A stretch of 64,000 nucleotides of DNA. Source: an uncultured Acetatifactor sp. (GTDB lineage: Bacteria; Bacillota; Clostridia; Lachnospirales; Lachnospiraceae). A program made the position numbers and the translations under genes. Location of the stretch: assembly GCA_947630715.1 (NCBI GenBank), contig CANRIP010000003.1, positions 36,253-100,252 on the forward strand, written 5' to 3'. This document shows positions 18,687-27,923 of the stretch, piece after piece (within the stretch, counting starts at the first letter, position 1; each line of letters opens with the position of its first letter). A model generated the notes under the pieces. The model did not search any database and was not told where the DNA came from. It saw only the letters and a program-made list of their open reading frames with translations.

Positions 18687-19841
18687 TTAGAATTTGGCGC
18701 AGAATTTTCCGGGGCTGACCTGCACCGCCAGATTCTCCATGCAAAGCTGCATCAGGCAGGTTCTGACGCCGGCGCCGTCCGCTCCATAGCCCTCCGGCAT
18801 CCTCCTTTCGATTTCCTCCGCCGTCCTGGGGGTCAGATCCAGGGACGCGCACACTGCCCGCAGGCAGGGTGTAAGCCCTTCCCGCCGCCTGTTTTCCGGC
18901 GGATCCTCCCTGTGAGAAACCCGGTTCTGCCCCCGTCCTTTCCCAAACCTTCTTTCCCTCATCTCATACAGCTCCCGGATCAGCTCCCCGGGATCCGTCA
19001 CCGGCGTCGCCCCCTGGCGTAACAGCCGGTTGCAGCCGTCGCTGAGCCGATCCGTGATCCGCCCCGGCACCACATAAACCTCCCTGCCCTGTTCCAGCGC
19101 CATGTCAACGGTAATCAGGGTACCGCTTTTTTCTCTGGCCTCCACCACCACCACCGCGTCCGAAAGCCCGCTGACAATCCGGTTTCTGGGCGGAAAATTG
19201 CCTGCGTAGGCCGGCGTCCCCGGCGGGTAGGGGGACACAACGCCGCCCTGGCCGGGCAGCCTTTGGTACAGCCGTTCGTTTTCCTTCGGATAGCAGATAT
19301 CCACCCCGCAGCCCAGAACGGCGCAGGAGACGCCGCCCGCGTCCAATGCCGCCCTCTGGCTGATGCCGTCGATTCCCCTTGCCATGCCGCTGACCAGGAC
19401 GACCCCGTGCCGGGCCGCCTCCGCGCCCAGCCTTTCCGCCACATAGCCGCCATAGGGAGAACAGTCCCTGGCGCCCACCACCGCCACCGCGGGGACTTCG
19501 TCCTTTGGCAGCTCCCCCTTAAGAAACAGGGCGTAGGGCGGATCCGGGATTTCCCGCAGCCGCTCCGGGTAAGACGGATCCTTCATGGTCACCAGCCGGA
19601 TCCCCATACGACGCAGTTTTTCATATTCCTCCCGGGGTTTCCACCGGGCGGTATGCTCCTTTAATTTTTGGGCCTGTTTCTCGCTCAGCACCGTCCTCCA
19701 CTTGTCCGCGTCGGCGCAGTAAGCTTCAAACGCCCCGCCGCAGGCCCGGACCAGCTCTTTCATCTGCCTGTTTCCCATGCCGCAACTGCACAGCCACAGC
19801 TCATAAACCGGTTCCTTGTCCCTGTATTCCTGCCACTCCAT
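18687..19841 (-). CDS. dprA: DNA processing protein DprA
   Basis: 385 residues from the ATG at 19841. A long upstream extension of this frame overlaps comM and is rejected. The Rossmann-like core has GARDCSPYGGYVAERLG, SGMARGIDG, RNRIVSGLSD and EKSGTLITVDMALEQGR, all DprA signatures. A C-terminal winged-helix-like tail contains LTPRTAEEIERRM. DprA loads RecA on incoming single-stranded DNA in natural transformation. Together with comM and pilT next door it suggests competence functions. Confidence 0.95.
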   Translation of the reverse strand: MEWQEYRDKEPVYELWLCSCGMGNRQMKELVRACGGAFEAYCADADKWRTVLSEKQAQKLKEHTARWKPREEYEKLRRMGIRLVTMKDPSYPERLREIPDPPYALFLKGELPKDEVPAVAVVGARDCSPYGGYVAERLGAEAARHGVVLVSGMARGIDGISQRAALDAGGVSCAVLGCGVDICYPKENERLYQRLPGQGGVVSPYPPGTPAYAGNFPPRNRIVSGLSDAVVVVEAREKSGTLITVDMALEQGREVYVVPGRITDRLSDGCNRLLRQGATPVTDPGELIRELYEMRERRFGKGRGQNRVSHREDPPENRRREGLTPCLRAVCASLDLTPRTAEEIERRMPEGYGADGAGVRTCLMQLCMENLAVQVSPGKFCAKF

Positions 19842-19879
19842 CGATTTCCCGTCCTTTCTCACTGTGTTTCGGTTTCCCC

Positions 19880-21424
19880 TCAGTTCCAGCCGGAAAGCGA
19901 AGGCCGGTAAAAAGCCGCCTCCAGCAGATGCTCTCCGGTGATCCTTTCCTCTCCCGCCAGATCCGCTATGGTCCTGGCCACCTTTAAGATCCTGTGGTAA
20001 GCCCTGGCGCTGAGCTGCATGGACTGATACAGCCGCTCCATGCAGTCCTGCTCCTCCCTGCCCAGCGTACAATAACGCTCGATATTTGACACGTCCATAT
20101 CCCCGTTAAACTGACAGCCCGTCCCGGCGAAACGGGCTTCCTGGATCTTTCTGGCCTTCTGCACCCGGGAGCGGATCGTTGCGCTGTCCTCCCCGGGCCG
20201 CCCGTCTTTCAGACTCTGCACGTCCACCGCCTCCAGCTCCACGCACAAATCGATCCTGTCCAGAATCGGCCCGGATATCTTACCCATATATTTCCGGATC
20301 TGGGGCTGGGTACACCGGCACCGGTTCCTGTCCGGGTAATAACCGCAGGGGCAGGGATTCATGGCGCATACCAGCATAAAATCACTGGGATAGGTCACAT
20401 TCCCTCCCATCCGGGAAATACATACGTTTCGATCCTCCAGAGGCTGTCTGAGACTGTCCAGCGCCTCCCGGCGGAATTCCGTCAGCTCGTCCAGAAACAA
20501 CACCCCTCTGTGGGCCAGGGAAATCATCCCCGGTTTTGCCGCGCTGCTGCCGCCGATCAAAGCCGCCTGGGAAATGGTGTGGTGGGGGCTTTGAAAGGGT
20601 CGACGAGTGAAAAGCGTCCCGCCGTCCCCGGTCAGGCCGGCCACGCTGGCCACCGCCGTTACCTCCAGGCTTTCCTTCTCCGTCAGTTTCGGCAGGATTC
20701 CCGGAATCCGTTTGGCGATCATGGACTTTCCCGCTCCGGGCGGCCCCACCATCAGAAGATTGTGAAACCCGGCGGCGGCGATTTCAGCCGCCCGTTTCGC
20801 CGTCTCCTGGCCGCTCACCTGGGAAAAGTCCGGTATGTCCGCCTCCCGCCCGCCTTCGCCGCCCCATGCCGGCCTGTCCGTACACGGGAGAATCCGGTCC
20901 CTTTCCTCCGGGGTTCCCGCCCTCAAAAAATCAAAGACCTGGCGGATCCCTTCCGCGCCCCGCACCCTGACCCCCGGTATGGCGGCTCCTTCCCCGGCGT
21001 TCACCTTTGGCACAATAAATTCACGGATTCCCTTCTCCGCCCCTTCCTTGACAATCGGCAGGGTTCCCCGCACCTTTTTCAGTTCCCCGTTCAATCCCAG
21101 CTCGCCCAGAAACAGGATACCGTCGGCCGCCTTCGTTGGCAGATCCCCCAGAGCCGACAAAATACCCACGGCAATCGGAAGATCAAAAGCGGTGCCCTCC
21201 TTTCTCCTGTCCGCCGGAGCCAGGTTGACGGTGATACGGTCAGGGGGCAGGGTAAAGCCTGCATTTTTTAACGCCACGCACACCCTTTCCCTGGATTCCC
21301 TGACCTCGCAGCTCAATGAGCCCACCATGGAAAACGCCGGAAGCCCCCTTGCGATATCCACCTCCACAGCCACCGGATACGCCGATACCCCATGGATTGC
21401 GCCTGAACAGACCGTAACAAACAT
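19880..21424 (-). CDS. comM: YifB/ComM family Mg-chelatase-like AAA ATPase
   Basis: 514 residues. An N-terminal ChlI-like domain carries VNLAPADRRKEGTAFDLPIA. The AAA core has Walker A GPPGAGKSMIAKR (about 222-235) and a Walker B region HRGVLFLDELTEF. A cysteine pair, CPCGYYPDRNRCRC, and a C-terminal helical domain follow. ComM is a hexameric helicase promoting branch migration during transformation. It starts 38 bp upstream of dprA and likely shares its transcript. Confidence 0.93.
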   Translation of the reverse strand: MFVTVCSGAIHGVSAYPVAVEVDIARGLPAFSMVGSLSCEVRESRERVCVALKNAGFTLPPDRITVNLAPADRRKEGTAFDLPIAVGILSALGDLPTKAADGILFLGELGLNGELKKVRGTLPIVKEGAEKGIREFIVPKVNAGEGAAIPGVRVRGAEGIRQVFDFLRAGTPEERDRILPCTDRPAWGGEGGREADIPDFSQVSGQETAKRAAEIAAAGFHNLLMVGPPGAGKSMIAKRIPGILPKLTEKESLEVTAVASVAGLTGDGGTLFTRRPFQSPHHTISQAALIGGSSAAKPGMISLAHRGVLFLDELTEFRREALDSLRQPLEDRNVCISRMGGNVTYPSDFMLVCAMNPCPCGYYPDRNRCRCTQPQIRKYMGKISGPILDRIDLCVELEAVDVQSLKDGRPGEDSATIRSRVQKARKIQEARFAGTGCQFNGDMDVSNIERYCTLGREEQDCMERLYQSMQLSARAYHRILKVARTIADLAGEERITGEHLLEAAFYRPSLSGWN

Positions 21425-21597
21425 AAAAGCCCTCCTTTTTCAATGAAATGAAATTGTGACGAAAACCGACTGATGCGTTTCCCCGGGAATCCACCGTCAG
21501 CGGAACCCTCTTTCCGAAACAAGGGAAAACGAAAAGGCCAAAAGAGAACAACGAAAGACAGACCCCAAATCGAGAAAGAGAAAACACAAGAGAGAAC

Positions 21598-21709
21598 GAT
21601 CAACACAAGAAAGAAAGATAAACACAAGAAAAAGACAAACACATGCGAGAAAGACAAACACATGCGAGAGAGACAAACACAAGAAAGAAAGATCAACACA
21701 TGCGAGAAA
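21598..21709. repeat. Six-unit 19-bp degenerate array between pilT and comM
   Basis: Units of GA(C/T)AAACACA followed by AGAAAGAAA or TGCGAGAAA occur six times in a row, five of 19 bp and one of 17 bp. More decayed purine-rich units extend left to about 21550. It fills most of the 400-bp gap 21425-21827. Overlapping open frames on both strands are low complexity and judged non-coding. Confidence 0.9.
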
Positions 21710-21827
21710 GACAAAGGTTTCCTTCTGCAGCCACCGGAAACAACAGACGGAATCAGAGAAAACGAAGGAAATCCCAAAGAACCCTCCGCGGAGACGGCGG
21801 CCGCCGTCCCCGCGGGCAGAGGGATAC

Positions 21828-22880
21828 TCAGATTTTTAACTGCATATTATCAGGATCCTGAGCAAACTGGATGGCAATCTCCCGGTCGATGCGCCCGGCG
21901 TAATACAGCTTTAAAATCGCCTCGTCCATGGTAATCATGCCAAGCTTTCGGTTGGTCTGCATAACGCTTGTCAACTGATGGGACTTTCCTTCCCGGATCA
22001 GGTTCCTCACCGCATGATTGGCATGCATCACCTCAAAGGCGGCCGCTCTGCCCTTGCCGTCCGCGGTGGGAAGAAGCTGCTGGGAGATCACGGCCTCCAG
22101 CACATTGGCAAGCTGTACCCGAATCTGCTGCTGCTGATGAGGCGGGAAAACGTCGATGATACGGTCCACCGTGCTGGCCGCCCCGATGGTGTGCAGCGTG
22201 GACAGCACCAGGTGCCCGGTTTCCGCCGCCGTAATGGCCACGCTGATCGTCTCAAAGTCCCGCATCTCTCCCACCAGAATCACGTCCGGGTCTTCACGAA
22301 GCGCCGCGCGCAGGGCGTTGGCGTAGCTTTCGCTGTCCAGTCCGATTTCCCGCTGGTTCACCATAGCCATCTTGTGCTGATGCAGATACTCGATAGGGTC
22401 CTCCAGAGTGATCACATGTGCGTCCCGGTTATTGTTGATCTTGTCGATGATAGCCGCCAGAGTGGTGGATTTACCGCTGCCGGTAGGCCCCGTCACCAAA
22501 ACCAGTCCCCTTTTTCTCTGGTAAAGCTCTATCACGGATTCCGGAACCCCGAGCTGCTCCGGCGAGGGTACCACGGTACCCACCAGCCGGTAGGCCATGG
22601 CCACGCTTCCTCTCTGCTTATAAGCGTTGACGCGGTATCTGCCCAGATGAGGAATGGAAAAGGAAAAGTCGTACTCGCCCCTCTCCTCAAATTTTTCCCG
22701 CTGATGATCCGTCATCACGCTGATCAGGATGTCCAGCGTATCGCCCGGCAGCAATTTGGGATAGTTCATGGTGATCAGATCCCCGTTCACCCGCATCTTG
22801 GGCGGAATCCCCACCGTCAGATGCACATCGCTGGCGCCAGCGTCCTTGGCTGTGCTCAGAATTTCTTCAATTCCCGGCAT
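21828..22880 (-). CDS. pilT: PilT-type twitching motility ATPase
   Basis: 350 residues, full length for PilT. An N-terminal PAS-like domain is followed by Walker A GPTGSGKSTT at about 131-140. The Asp box ITLEDPIEYLH, Walker B DPDVILVGEMRD and the His box LVLSTLHT are all present. PilT retracts type IV pili by hexameric ATP hydrolysis at the inner membrane. No other pilus genes are visible in the window. It follows an HD-GYP-like gene after 15 bp, presumably in one operon. Confidence 0.93.
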   Translation of the reverse strand: MPGIEEILSTAKDAGASDVHLTVGIPPKMRVNGDLITMNYPKLLPGDTLDILISVMTDHQREKFEERGEYDFSFSIPHLGRYRVNAYKQRGSVAMAYRLVGTVVPSPEQLGVPESVIELYQRKRGLVLVTGPTGSGKSTTLAAIIDKINNNRDAHVITLEDPIEYLHQHKMAMVNQREIGLDSESYANALRAALREDPDVILVGEMRDFETISVAITAAETGHLVLSTLHTIGAASTVDRIIDVFPPHQQQQIRVQLANVLEAVISQQLLPTADGKGRAAAFEVMHANHAVRNLIREGKSHQLTSVMQTNRKLGMITMDEAILKLYYAGRIDREIAIQFAQDPDNMQLKI

Positions 22881-22895
22881 ATTGTTCCTCTTTTC

Positions 22896-23996
22896 TCATT
22901 CGTTCCCGCCCTGCAACTGCGGGGGAATGCTGCTCATAATATAACGGTTGTCCATGGTTTTCATAATATCCACCACCTGAATATCCCGGTTGTCCGCCAG
23001 ACTAAGATCCAGAATGGAATTGTCGCCGAAGGTAAGCACCACGGGCCTTAGGATGTCCGCCGGATTCTCCGTCAGGATCAGGGCCTTTTCGCCGGTGCTC
23101 AACTCCACGCTGACGCCCGGGAACAGAATATTGATGCACCCGGTTAAGGCTTCCACCACCTTACTGTCGTAAACCTCCGGGTGTTCGTTAAATTCCAGCA
23201 GCGCCTTCACCTCGGATTCCGACGTCCCTTGCAGGCTCATGGCGGTCATCTCGTCATATCGATTCGCCACCAGCAGGATCTTTGCCCCCAGCGAAACCTT
23301 GGCGTTGTGGTCCGTCTCCCCCGTCTGTTCAAAGGTCTGCTGCGTCCGCAGCGCCTGGGAACAAATGCGCTTGATGGAAACGCCCTCGCTGAAGGCGGAT
23401 TCCAGCACCTCAAGCCCCTCCCACTGATACTGGTAAATCCTCTCCTGCAGCGTTCCGTCCGCGTCCGGCCCAAACAGGATTTCCTTGGGGATCTGCATTT
23501 TGCCGATATCGTGTACAATCGCCGCATACACGGTCTGAAGCTGCTCGTCCACCCTTACGTTCATAAAATGGGTGATCATGGCGCAGAGAATGGCGGTATT
23601 CAGACAGTGCCGGCACACGAAATCGTCCCGTCCCCGCAGGTTCTGGTAAAAGTTGACTTTGTCCTCCAGATGCCCGTATTTTTTCAGGATCGTGGCCGCA
23701 ATGCTGTCAATTCGGGTCTGGCGCTTTGTGGCCAGGATTTTTTCCAATTCATCCTGAATGGAAAAAACCGTCATGATCTGAAACCGCTCAAACTCCAGAT
23801 CTTCCTCCGACATGGGCGGCAGAGGCTCCGCAGGCTCCAGAATATAGACACCCAGCAGCCCGAAATTCCTGACGCTTTCGATGGTCTGCTGCGTCAGTCT
23901 GGAATCCCGCTCAAACAGAAGAACACCTTTTTTGTTGTAAATGGGCCTTGCCAGCCTCATCCCGTTCTTCAGTTCAGCCGCTTCAACAAATTTCAT
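22896..23996 (-). CDS. HD-GYP-like domain protein, active site partly missing
   Basis: 366 residues. The N-terminal part resembles the domain that precedes HD-GYP modules (GMRLARPIYNKKGVLLFERD). The HD core has HCLNTAILCAMITHF and HDIGKMQIP near residue 159. Downstream of HDIGK, the expected HHE..DG.GYP signature is replaced by an unrelated stretch (ALRTQQTFEQTGETDH), although the following KILLVANRYDEMTA is preserved. It may bind but not hydrolyse cyclic di-GMP, or be another HD hydrolase. It is cotranscribed with pilT, hinting at control of pilus retraction. Confidence 0.75.
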   Translation of the reverse strand: MKFVEAAELKNGMRLARPIYNKKGVLLFERDSRLTQQTIESVRNFGLLGVYILEPAEPLPPMSEEDLEFERFQIMTVFSIQDELEKILATKRQTRIDSIAATILKKYGHLEDKVNFYQNLRGRDDFVCRHCLNTAILCAMITHFMNVRVDEQLQTVYAAIVHDIGKMQIPKEILFGPDADGTLQERIYQYQWEGLEVLESAFSEGVSIKRICSQALRTQQTFEQTGETDHNAKVSLGAKILLVANRYDEMTAMSLQGTSESEVKALLEFNEHPEVYDSKVVEALTGCINILFPGVSVELSTGEKALILTENPADILRPVVLTFGDNSILDLSLADNRDIQVVDIMKTMDNRYIMSSIPPQLQGGNE

Positions 23997-24037
23997 GTTC
24001 CCCTTTCATCCTCCGCCTCCGTAAAAACTATGACTCT

Positions 24038-24066
24038 ATTATATACATTCCCTGAAAAAAACACAA
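24038..24066 (-). promoter_or_regulatory. Sigma-A promoter of the HD-GYP-like/pilT operon
   Basis: TTGTGT (24061-24066), 17 bp, and TATAAT (24038-24043) on the minus strand lie about 40 bp upstream of the HD-GYP-like gene. Confidence 0.6.
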
Positions 24067-24091
24067 CTCCCTTTTGCGCTCCCCGGGACGG

Positions 24092-24118
24092 AAAAGCCCC
24101 CGGCCCAGCCCGCCGGGA
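24092..24118 (-). terminator. Probable terminator after sigK
   Basis: A CCCGGC/GCCGGG stem with a short loop is followed by CTTTTCC on the minus strand, directly after the sigK stop. The T-run is short. Confidence 0.5.
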
Positions 24119-24120
24119 GA

Positions 24121-24759
24121 CTATACCGTTTCAGAAAAGTTTTCCTTCAGCTTTAACAGCGCTCTCTTTTCGATGCGGGAGACATAGCTGCGGGAGATTC
24201 CCAGCTTTGCGCCGATCTGGCTCTGCGTCGCCTCCGGCGCCCCGCTCAGCCCGTATCGCAGCACCAGAATCTCCCGTTCCCTGTCCGTCAGAACCGTGTG
24301 GATCAGAGAAAAGAGCCTGCGGATATTGCCGGACAATTCCATACTTTCCACAATGTCCGGCTGCTGCTGTTCGATCACATCCACCAGATGGATCTCGTTC
24401 CCCTCCTTATCCTGGCCGATGGGCTCAAACAGCGAAACCTCCCTGGATATTTTCTTTTTCCCCCGAAGCAGCATCAGCAGTTCGTTGTCGATGCACCGGC
24501 AGGCATAAGTGGCAAGCCTTCCCTTCTTTCCGTCAAACGTATCGATGGCTTTGATCAGCCCGATACAGCCGATGGAGATCAGATCCTCCATATCTTCATC
24601 CGTATTTTGATACTTCTTGGCAATATGCGCCACAAGCCTTAAATTTCGTTCGATGAGAATCTCCTTCGCCCGTTTTGCCTCCGCAGGGGTTCCCTCGCGC
24701 ATCAGCCGGCACTGCTCTGCCTCTTCTTCCGAAGTCAACGGTTTTTGAAATGTCTTCAA
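24121..24759 (-). CDS. sigK: Late mother-cell sporulation sigma factor SigK, lacking a pro-sequence
   Basis: 212 residues. Region 2 (NLRLVAHIAKKYQNTDEDMEDL) and the SigK-like EPIGQDKEGNEIHLVDV identify it. The region 4 helix-turn-helix KLGISRSYVSRIEKRALLK is intact. It directs late mother-cell coat genes. The start is a TTG at 24759, five bases after GGAGG; an in-frame stop lies a few codons upstream. The coding part therefore begins where mature Bacillus SigK begins, without the membrane-anchoring pro-sequence. The gene is not interrupted by a skin-type element. Confidence 0.88.
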   Translation of the reverse strand: MKTFQKPLTSEEEAEQCRLMREGTPAEAKRAKEILIERNLRLVAHIAKKYQNTDEDMEDLISIGCIGLIKAIDTFDGKKGRLATYACRCIDNELLMLLRGKKKISREVSLFEPIGQDKEGNEIHLVDVIEQQQPDIVESMELSGNIRRLFSLIHTVLTDREREILVLRYGLSGAPEATQSQIGAKLGISRSYVSRIEKRALLKLKENFSETV

Positions 24760-24842
24760 AAAGGCCTCCGTGGATCACTCTCACCAATAGTCTATGAGCG
24801 TTTTTACCCCACAGTGCCTGTCATGACCGCAAAAACGGCCTG

Positions 24843-26012
24843 TCAGAGAAGGAACTGGCTCATCACATAATTGCTGACGTCAAGTCCCCTCTGGGTGAGA
24901 GCCAGCCGTTCCCGGGCCCCTTCCTTCCCCTCCCCGCACACATATTTCCGCAAAAGGCCGTCCCGTATGTTTTTTCGGATCACGTCCCCGTAGACCTCAT
25001 CCATGCTCCTTCCGAACAGCCGGGCAAACCGGCTCACGTCCACCCCTTGGGTCAGCCGCAGCCCCAGGAACAGAAATTCTTCCATCCGGTCCTTTGGGGA
25101 AAGCACCTGGACTTCCTCCCGGCAGCCGCCCGGATCCGCCAGATACCGTTTGAGATCACAGGTGTTTTTGTAACGGGTGTTATCTGATAGGGAGGACGCG
25201 CCCAGCCCCATGCCGAGATAATCCCGCCCGGTCCAATAGCCCCAGTTATGGAGGCACTGCCTCCCCTCCCTGGCATAATTGGAGATTTCATATCTCTCAT
25301 ATCCCGCGCGCTGCAGGATCCTCTTTGTCATATGATACATCTCCCGGTCCGTGTCTTCGTCCGGCAGTTGCAGCTTTCCCTCCTGCGCCATGCGGTAAAA
25401 GGCGGTTCCCGGCTCCAGAATCAGGCTGTAAGCGGAAATATGCTCCGGCGGCGGATCCAGGGAGAGAACCCGATCCAGGGTTTCCCTGTAATTCTCCACA
25501 CTCTGGCCCGGGAGAGCGCTCATCAGATCCACATTGATGTTTTCAAACCCTTCCTCCCTGGCCCCGTGGTAGGTTTCCAGAAACTCCTTCCAGGTATGGA
25601 TTCGGCCCAGGGCCTTCAGCATCCTGTCATCCGCCGACTGAAGGCCGATACTGAGCCGGTTCAGCCCGGCCTTGCGATATCGTCTCAGCTTTTCCCGATC
25701 CGCGGTTCCCGGATTGATTTCAACGGTCATCTCCGCGGAAGGAGAAAGGCAGTATCCCTCCTTGACCGTTTCCAGCAGTTCTTCCAACTGGCCGGTTTCC
25801 ACCACGGAAGGCGTTCCCCCGCCGAGAAAGACGGAGACCACCCGGCGTCCCTGGCCGGTATTCCTTTTGCTCTCTGCCTCGCGGATCAGGGCCTCCATGT
25901 ACCGTCTTTTTCTTTCCCCGCCGGCGGGCGCCGATAAGAAATCGCAGTACAGGCATTTCCTGACGCAGAAGGGGATATGAAAATACAGCTCCAGCTCTTT
26001 ATTTTCCGTCAT
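24843..26012 (-). CDS. hemW: HemW-like radical SAM protein
   Basis: 389 residues. The radical SAM motif [14 protein letters not shown] gives cysteines 16, 20 and 23, the CxxxCxxC pattern. FLGGGTPS and EINPGT follow, as in HemN/HemW. The C-terminal HemN_C domain contains [16 protein letters not shown]. HemW is a heme chaperone rather than a true coproporphyrinogen oxidase. Its start overlaps the end of lepA by 14 bp, the usual Firmicute lepA-hemW pair. Confidence 0.92.
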   Translation of the reverse strand: MTENKELELYFHIPFCVRKCLYCDFLSAPAGGERKRRYMEALIREAESKRNTGQGRRVVSVFLGGGTPSVVETGQLEELLETVKEGYCLSPSAEMTVEINPGTADREKLRRYRKAGLNRLSIGLQSADDRMLKALGRIHTWKEFLETYHGAREEGFENINVDLMSALPGQSVENYRETLDRVLSLDPPPEHISAYSLILEPGTAFYRMAQEGKLQLPDEDTDREMYHMTKRILQRAGYERYEISNYAREGRQCLHNWGYWTGRDYLGMGLGASSLSDNTRYKNTCDLKRYLADPGGCREEVQVLSPKDRMEEFLFLGLRLTQGVDVSRFARLFGRSMDEVYGDVIRKNIRDGLLRKYVCGEGKEGARERLALTQRGLDVSNYVMSQFLL

Positions 26013-27816
26013 CCAGTTTTAACACGCTCATAAACGCTTTCTGAGGGATCTCCACGTTCCCGATCTGGCGCATACGTTTCTTTCCCTCTTTCTGCTTTTC
26101 CAACAGTTTCTTCTTTCGGGTGATATCGCCGCCGTAGCACTTGGCCAGCACATCCTTGCGCATGGCTTTGACAGTCTCCCGGGCGATGATTTTACCGCCC
26201 ACCGCCGCCTGGATGGGAATCTCAAACAGATGCCTGGGGATTTCCTCCTTCAGCTTTTCGCACATCTTGCGGCCTCTCTCATAAGCGGAATCCGCATGGA
26301 CAATAAAGGACAGAGCGTCCACTTCCTCCCGGTTGATGAGGATATCCAGCTTGACCAGCCTGGAGGTTTCATACCCCTTGATGTCATAGTCGAAGGAGGC
26401 ATAGCCTCTGGACCGGGATTTCAGGGCGTCAAAAAAGTCATAAATAATCTCGTTTAACGGCAGTTCATATTTTAATAACGCCCGTGATTTTTCAATGTAT
26501 TCCATTCCCAGATAACGCCCCCGCCGCTCCTGGCAAAGCTCCATAATGGAACCGATATACTCGCTGGTCACCATGATCTCCGCGCTCACAATGGGCTCCT
26601 CCATGTGTTCGATGGAGGAAGGATCCGGCAGATTGGAGGGATTGGTCAGTTCCATCATTTCCCCGTCGGTTTTGTAAACCCTGTATACCACGCCGGGGGC
26701 GGTGGTCACCAGATCCAGGTTATATTCTCTCTCCAGCCTCTCCTGAATGATTTCCAGATGCAGAAGGCCCAGAAACCCGCACCGGAACCCAAATCCCAAG
26801 GCGATGGAAGTCTCCGGCTCATAATGCAGGGAAGCGTCGTTTAACTGCAGCTTTTCCAGTGCGTCCTTCAGATCCGGGTATTTTGCCCCATCCGCGGGAT
26901 ACACGCCGCAGTAGACCATGGATTGCACCTTCTTATACCCGGGGAGAGGTTCCTCGCAGGGGCGCAGCGCATCCGTCACCGTGTCTCCCACCGCCGTGTC
27001 CCGGACGTTTTTGATGGAGGCGGTAATATACCCCACCATCCCGGCGGACAATTCCTCGCAGGGCAGGAACCTGCCTGCGCCGAAATACCCCACCTCCACC
27101 ACTTCCTCCTCCGCGCCGGTGGCCATCATGCGGATCCGGGTTCCCTTTTTCACGGTTCCCTCCCGGATCCGGCAGAAAATAATCACGCCCTTATAAGAAT
27201 CGTACATACAGTCAAAAATCAGCGCCTTTAGGGGATTCTTCGGATCCCCCGCGGGGGCGGGAATCTTCTTGACGATCTGCTCCAGCACTTCCTCCACGCC
27301 GATCCCGTTCTTGGCGGAAATCAGGGGCGCGTCCTGCGCCTCGATACCGATCACGTCCTCGATTTCCTCTATCACCCGCTTGGGGTCCGCGCTTGGCAGA
27401 TCGATTTTATTGATCACGGGGAACACGTCCAGATCATGATCCAGGGCCAGGTACACATTGGCCAGGGTCTGGGCTTCGATGCCCTGGGCCGCGTCCACCA
27501 CCAGAATCGCGCCGTCGCAGGCCGCCAAGGATCGGCTCACCTCATAATTAAAGTCCACATGCCCCGGCGTGTCGATCAGGTTAAAAATATATTCCTCCCC
27601 ATCCTTTGCGTGATAGACCGTCCTCACCGCCTGGGCCTTGATGGTAATGCCCCTCTCCCGCTCCAGATCCATATTGTCCAGTACCTGCGCCTGCATTTCC
27701 CGGCTAGTAAGCAGGCCGGTCATCTCTATGATCCGGTCCGCCAGTGTAGATTTTCCGTGATCGATATGGGCCACAATACAGAAGTTCCGTATTTTGCTCT
27801 GATCCGTCGCCGCCAT
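25999..27816 (-). CDS. lepA: Elongation factor 4 (back-translocating GTPase)
   Basis: 605 residues. G1 is [13 protein letters not shown] near the N-terminus, G3 is DTPGHVDF and G4 is NKID. The LepA-specific C-terminal domain contains [22 protein letters not shown]4 acts on stalled ribosomes at the membrane or in stress. A separate sigma-A promoter lies in the gap behind spoIIP, so expression need not depend on sporulation. Confidence 0.97.
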   Translation of the reverse strand: MAATDQSKIRNFCIVAHIDHGKSTLADRIIEMTGLLTSREMQAQVLDNMDLERERGITIKAQAVRTVYHAKDGEEYIFNLIDTPGHVDFNYEVSRSLAACDGAILVVDAAQGIEAQTLANVYLALDHDLDVFPVINKIDLPSADPKRVIEEIEDVIGIEAQDAPLISAKNGIGVEEVLEQIVKKIPAPAGDPKNPLKALIFDCMYDSYKGVIIFCRIREGTVKKGTRIRMMATGAEEEVVEVGYFGAGRFLPCEELSAGMVGYITASIKNVRDTAVGDTVTDALRPCEEPLPGYKKVQSMVYCGVYPADGAKYPDLKDALEKLQLNDASLHYEPETSIALGFGFRCGFLGLLHLEIIQERLEREYNLDLVTTAPGVVYRVYKTDGEMMELTNPSNLPDPSSIEHMEEPIVSAEIMVTSEYIGSIMELCQERRGRYLGMEYIEKSRALLKYELPLNEIIYDFFDALKSRSRGYASFDYDIKGYETSRLVKLDILINREEVDALSFIVHADSAYERGRKMCEKLKEEIPRHLFEIPIQAAVGGKIIARETVKAMRKDVLAKCYGGDITRKKKLLEKQKEGKKRMRQIGNVEIPQKAFMSVLKLDDGK

Positions 27817-27875
27817 GTTCCAATCCCCGTTTCTTCCATAATCAGTCTTTCGACCGTCCCTGCAAAATCATCCTT

Positions 27876-27904
27876 ATTGTATCAGAATTCAGACGGGTTG
27901 TCCA
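27876..27904 (-). promoter_or_regulatory. Sigma-A promoter of lepA-hemW
   Basis: TGGACA (27899-27904), 17 bp, and TACAAT (27876-27881) on the minus strand lie about 60 bp upstream of lepA, in the gap after spoIIP. Confidence 0.6.
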
Positions 27905-27923
27905 GAGAAGGGCAACGGCGGCG

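Noticed and set aside
19842..20072. 77-residue N-terminal extension of dprA
   Set aside because: It overlaps the end of comM, is Gly/Arg-rich and unlike DprA; the ATG at 19841 gives the normal protein.
21313..21934. Low-complexity open frames on both strands across the 19-bp array
   Set aside because: Composition follows the repeat, both overlap comM or pilT, and neither has a ribosome-binding site.
24760..24842. Sigma-E promoter for sigK (CATAGACT on the minus strand)
   Set aside because: Only the -10 is partly matched and no -35 at the right spacing was seen.
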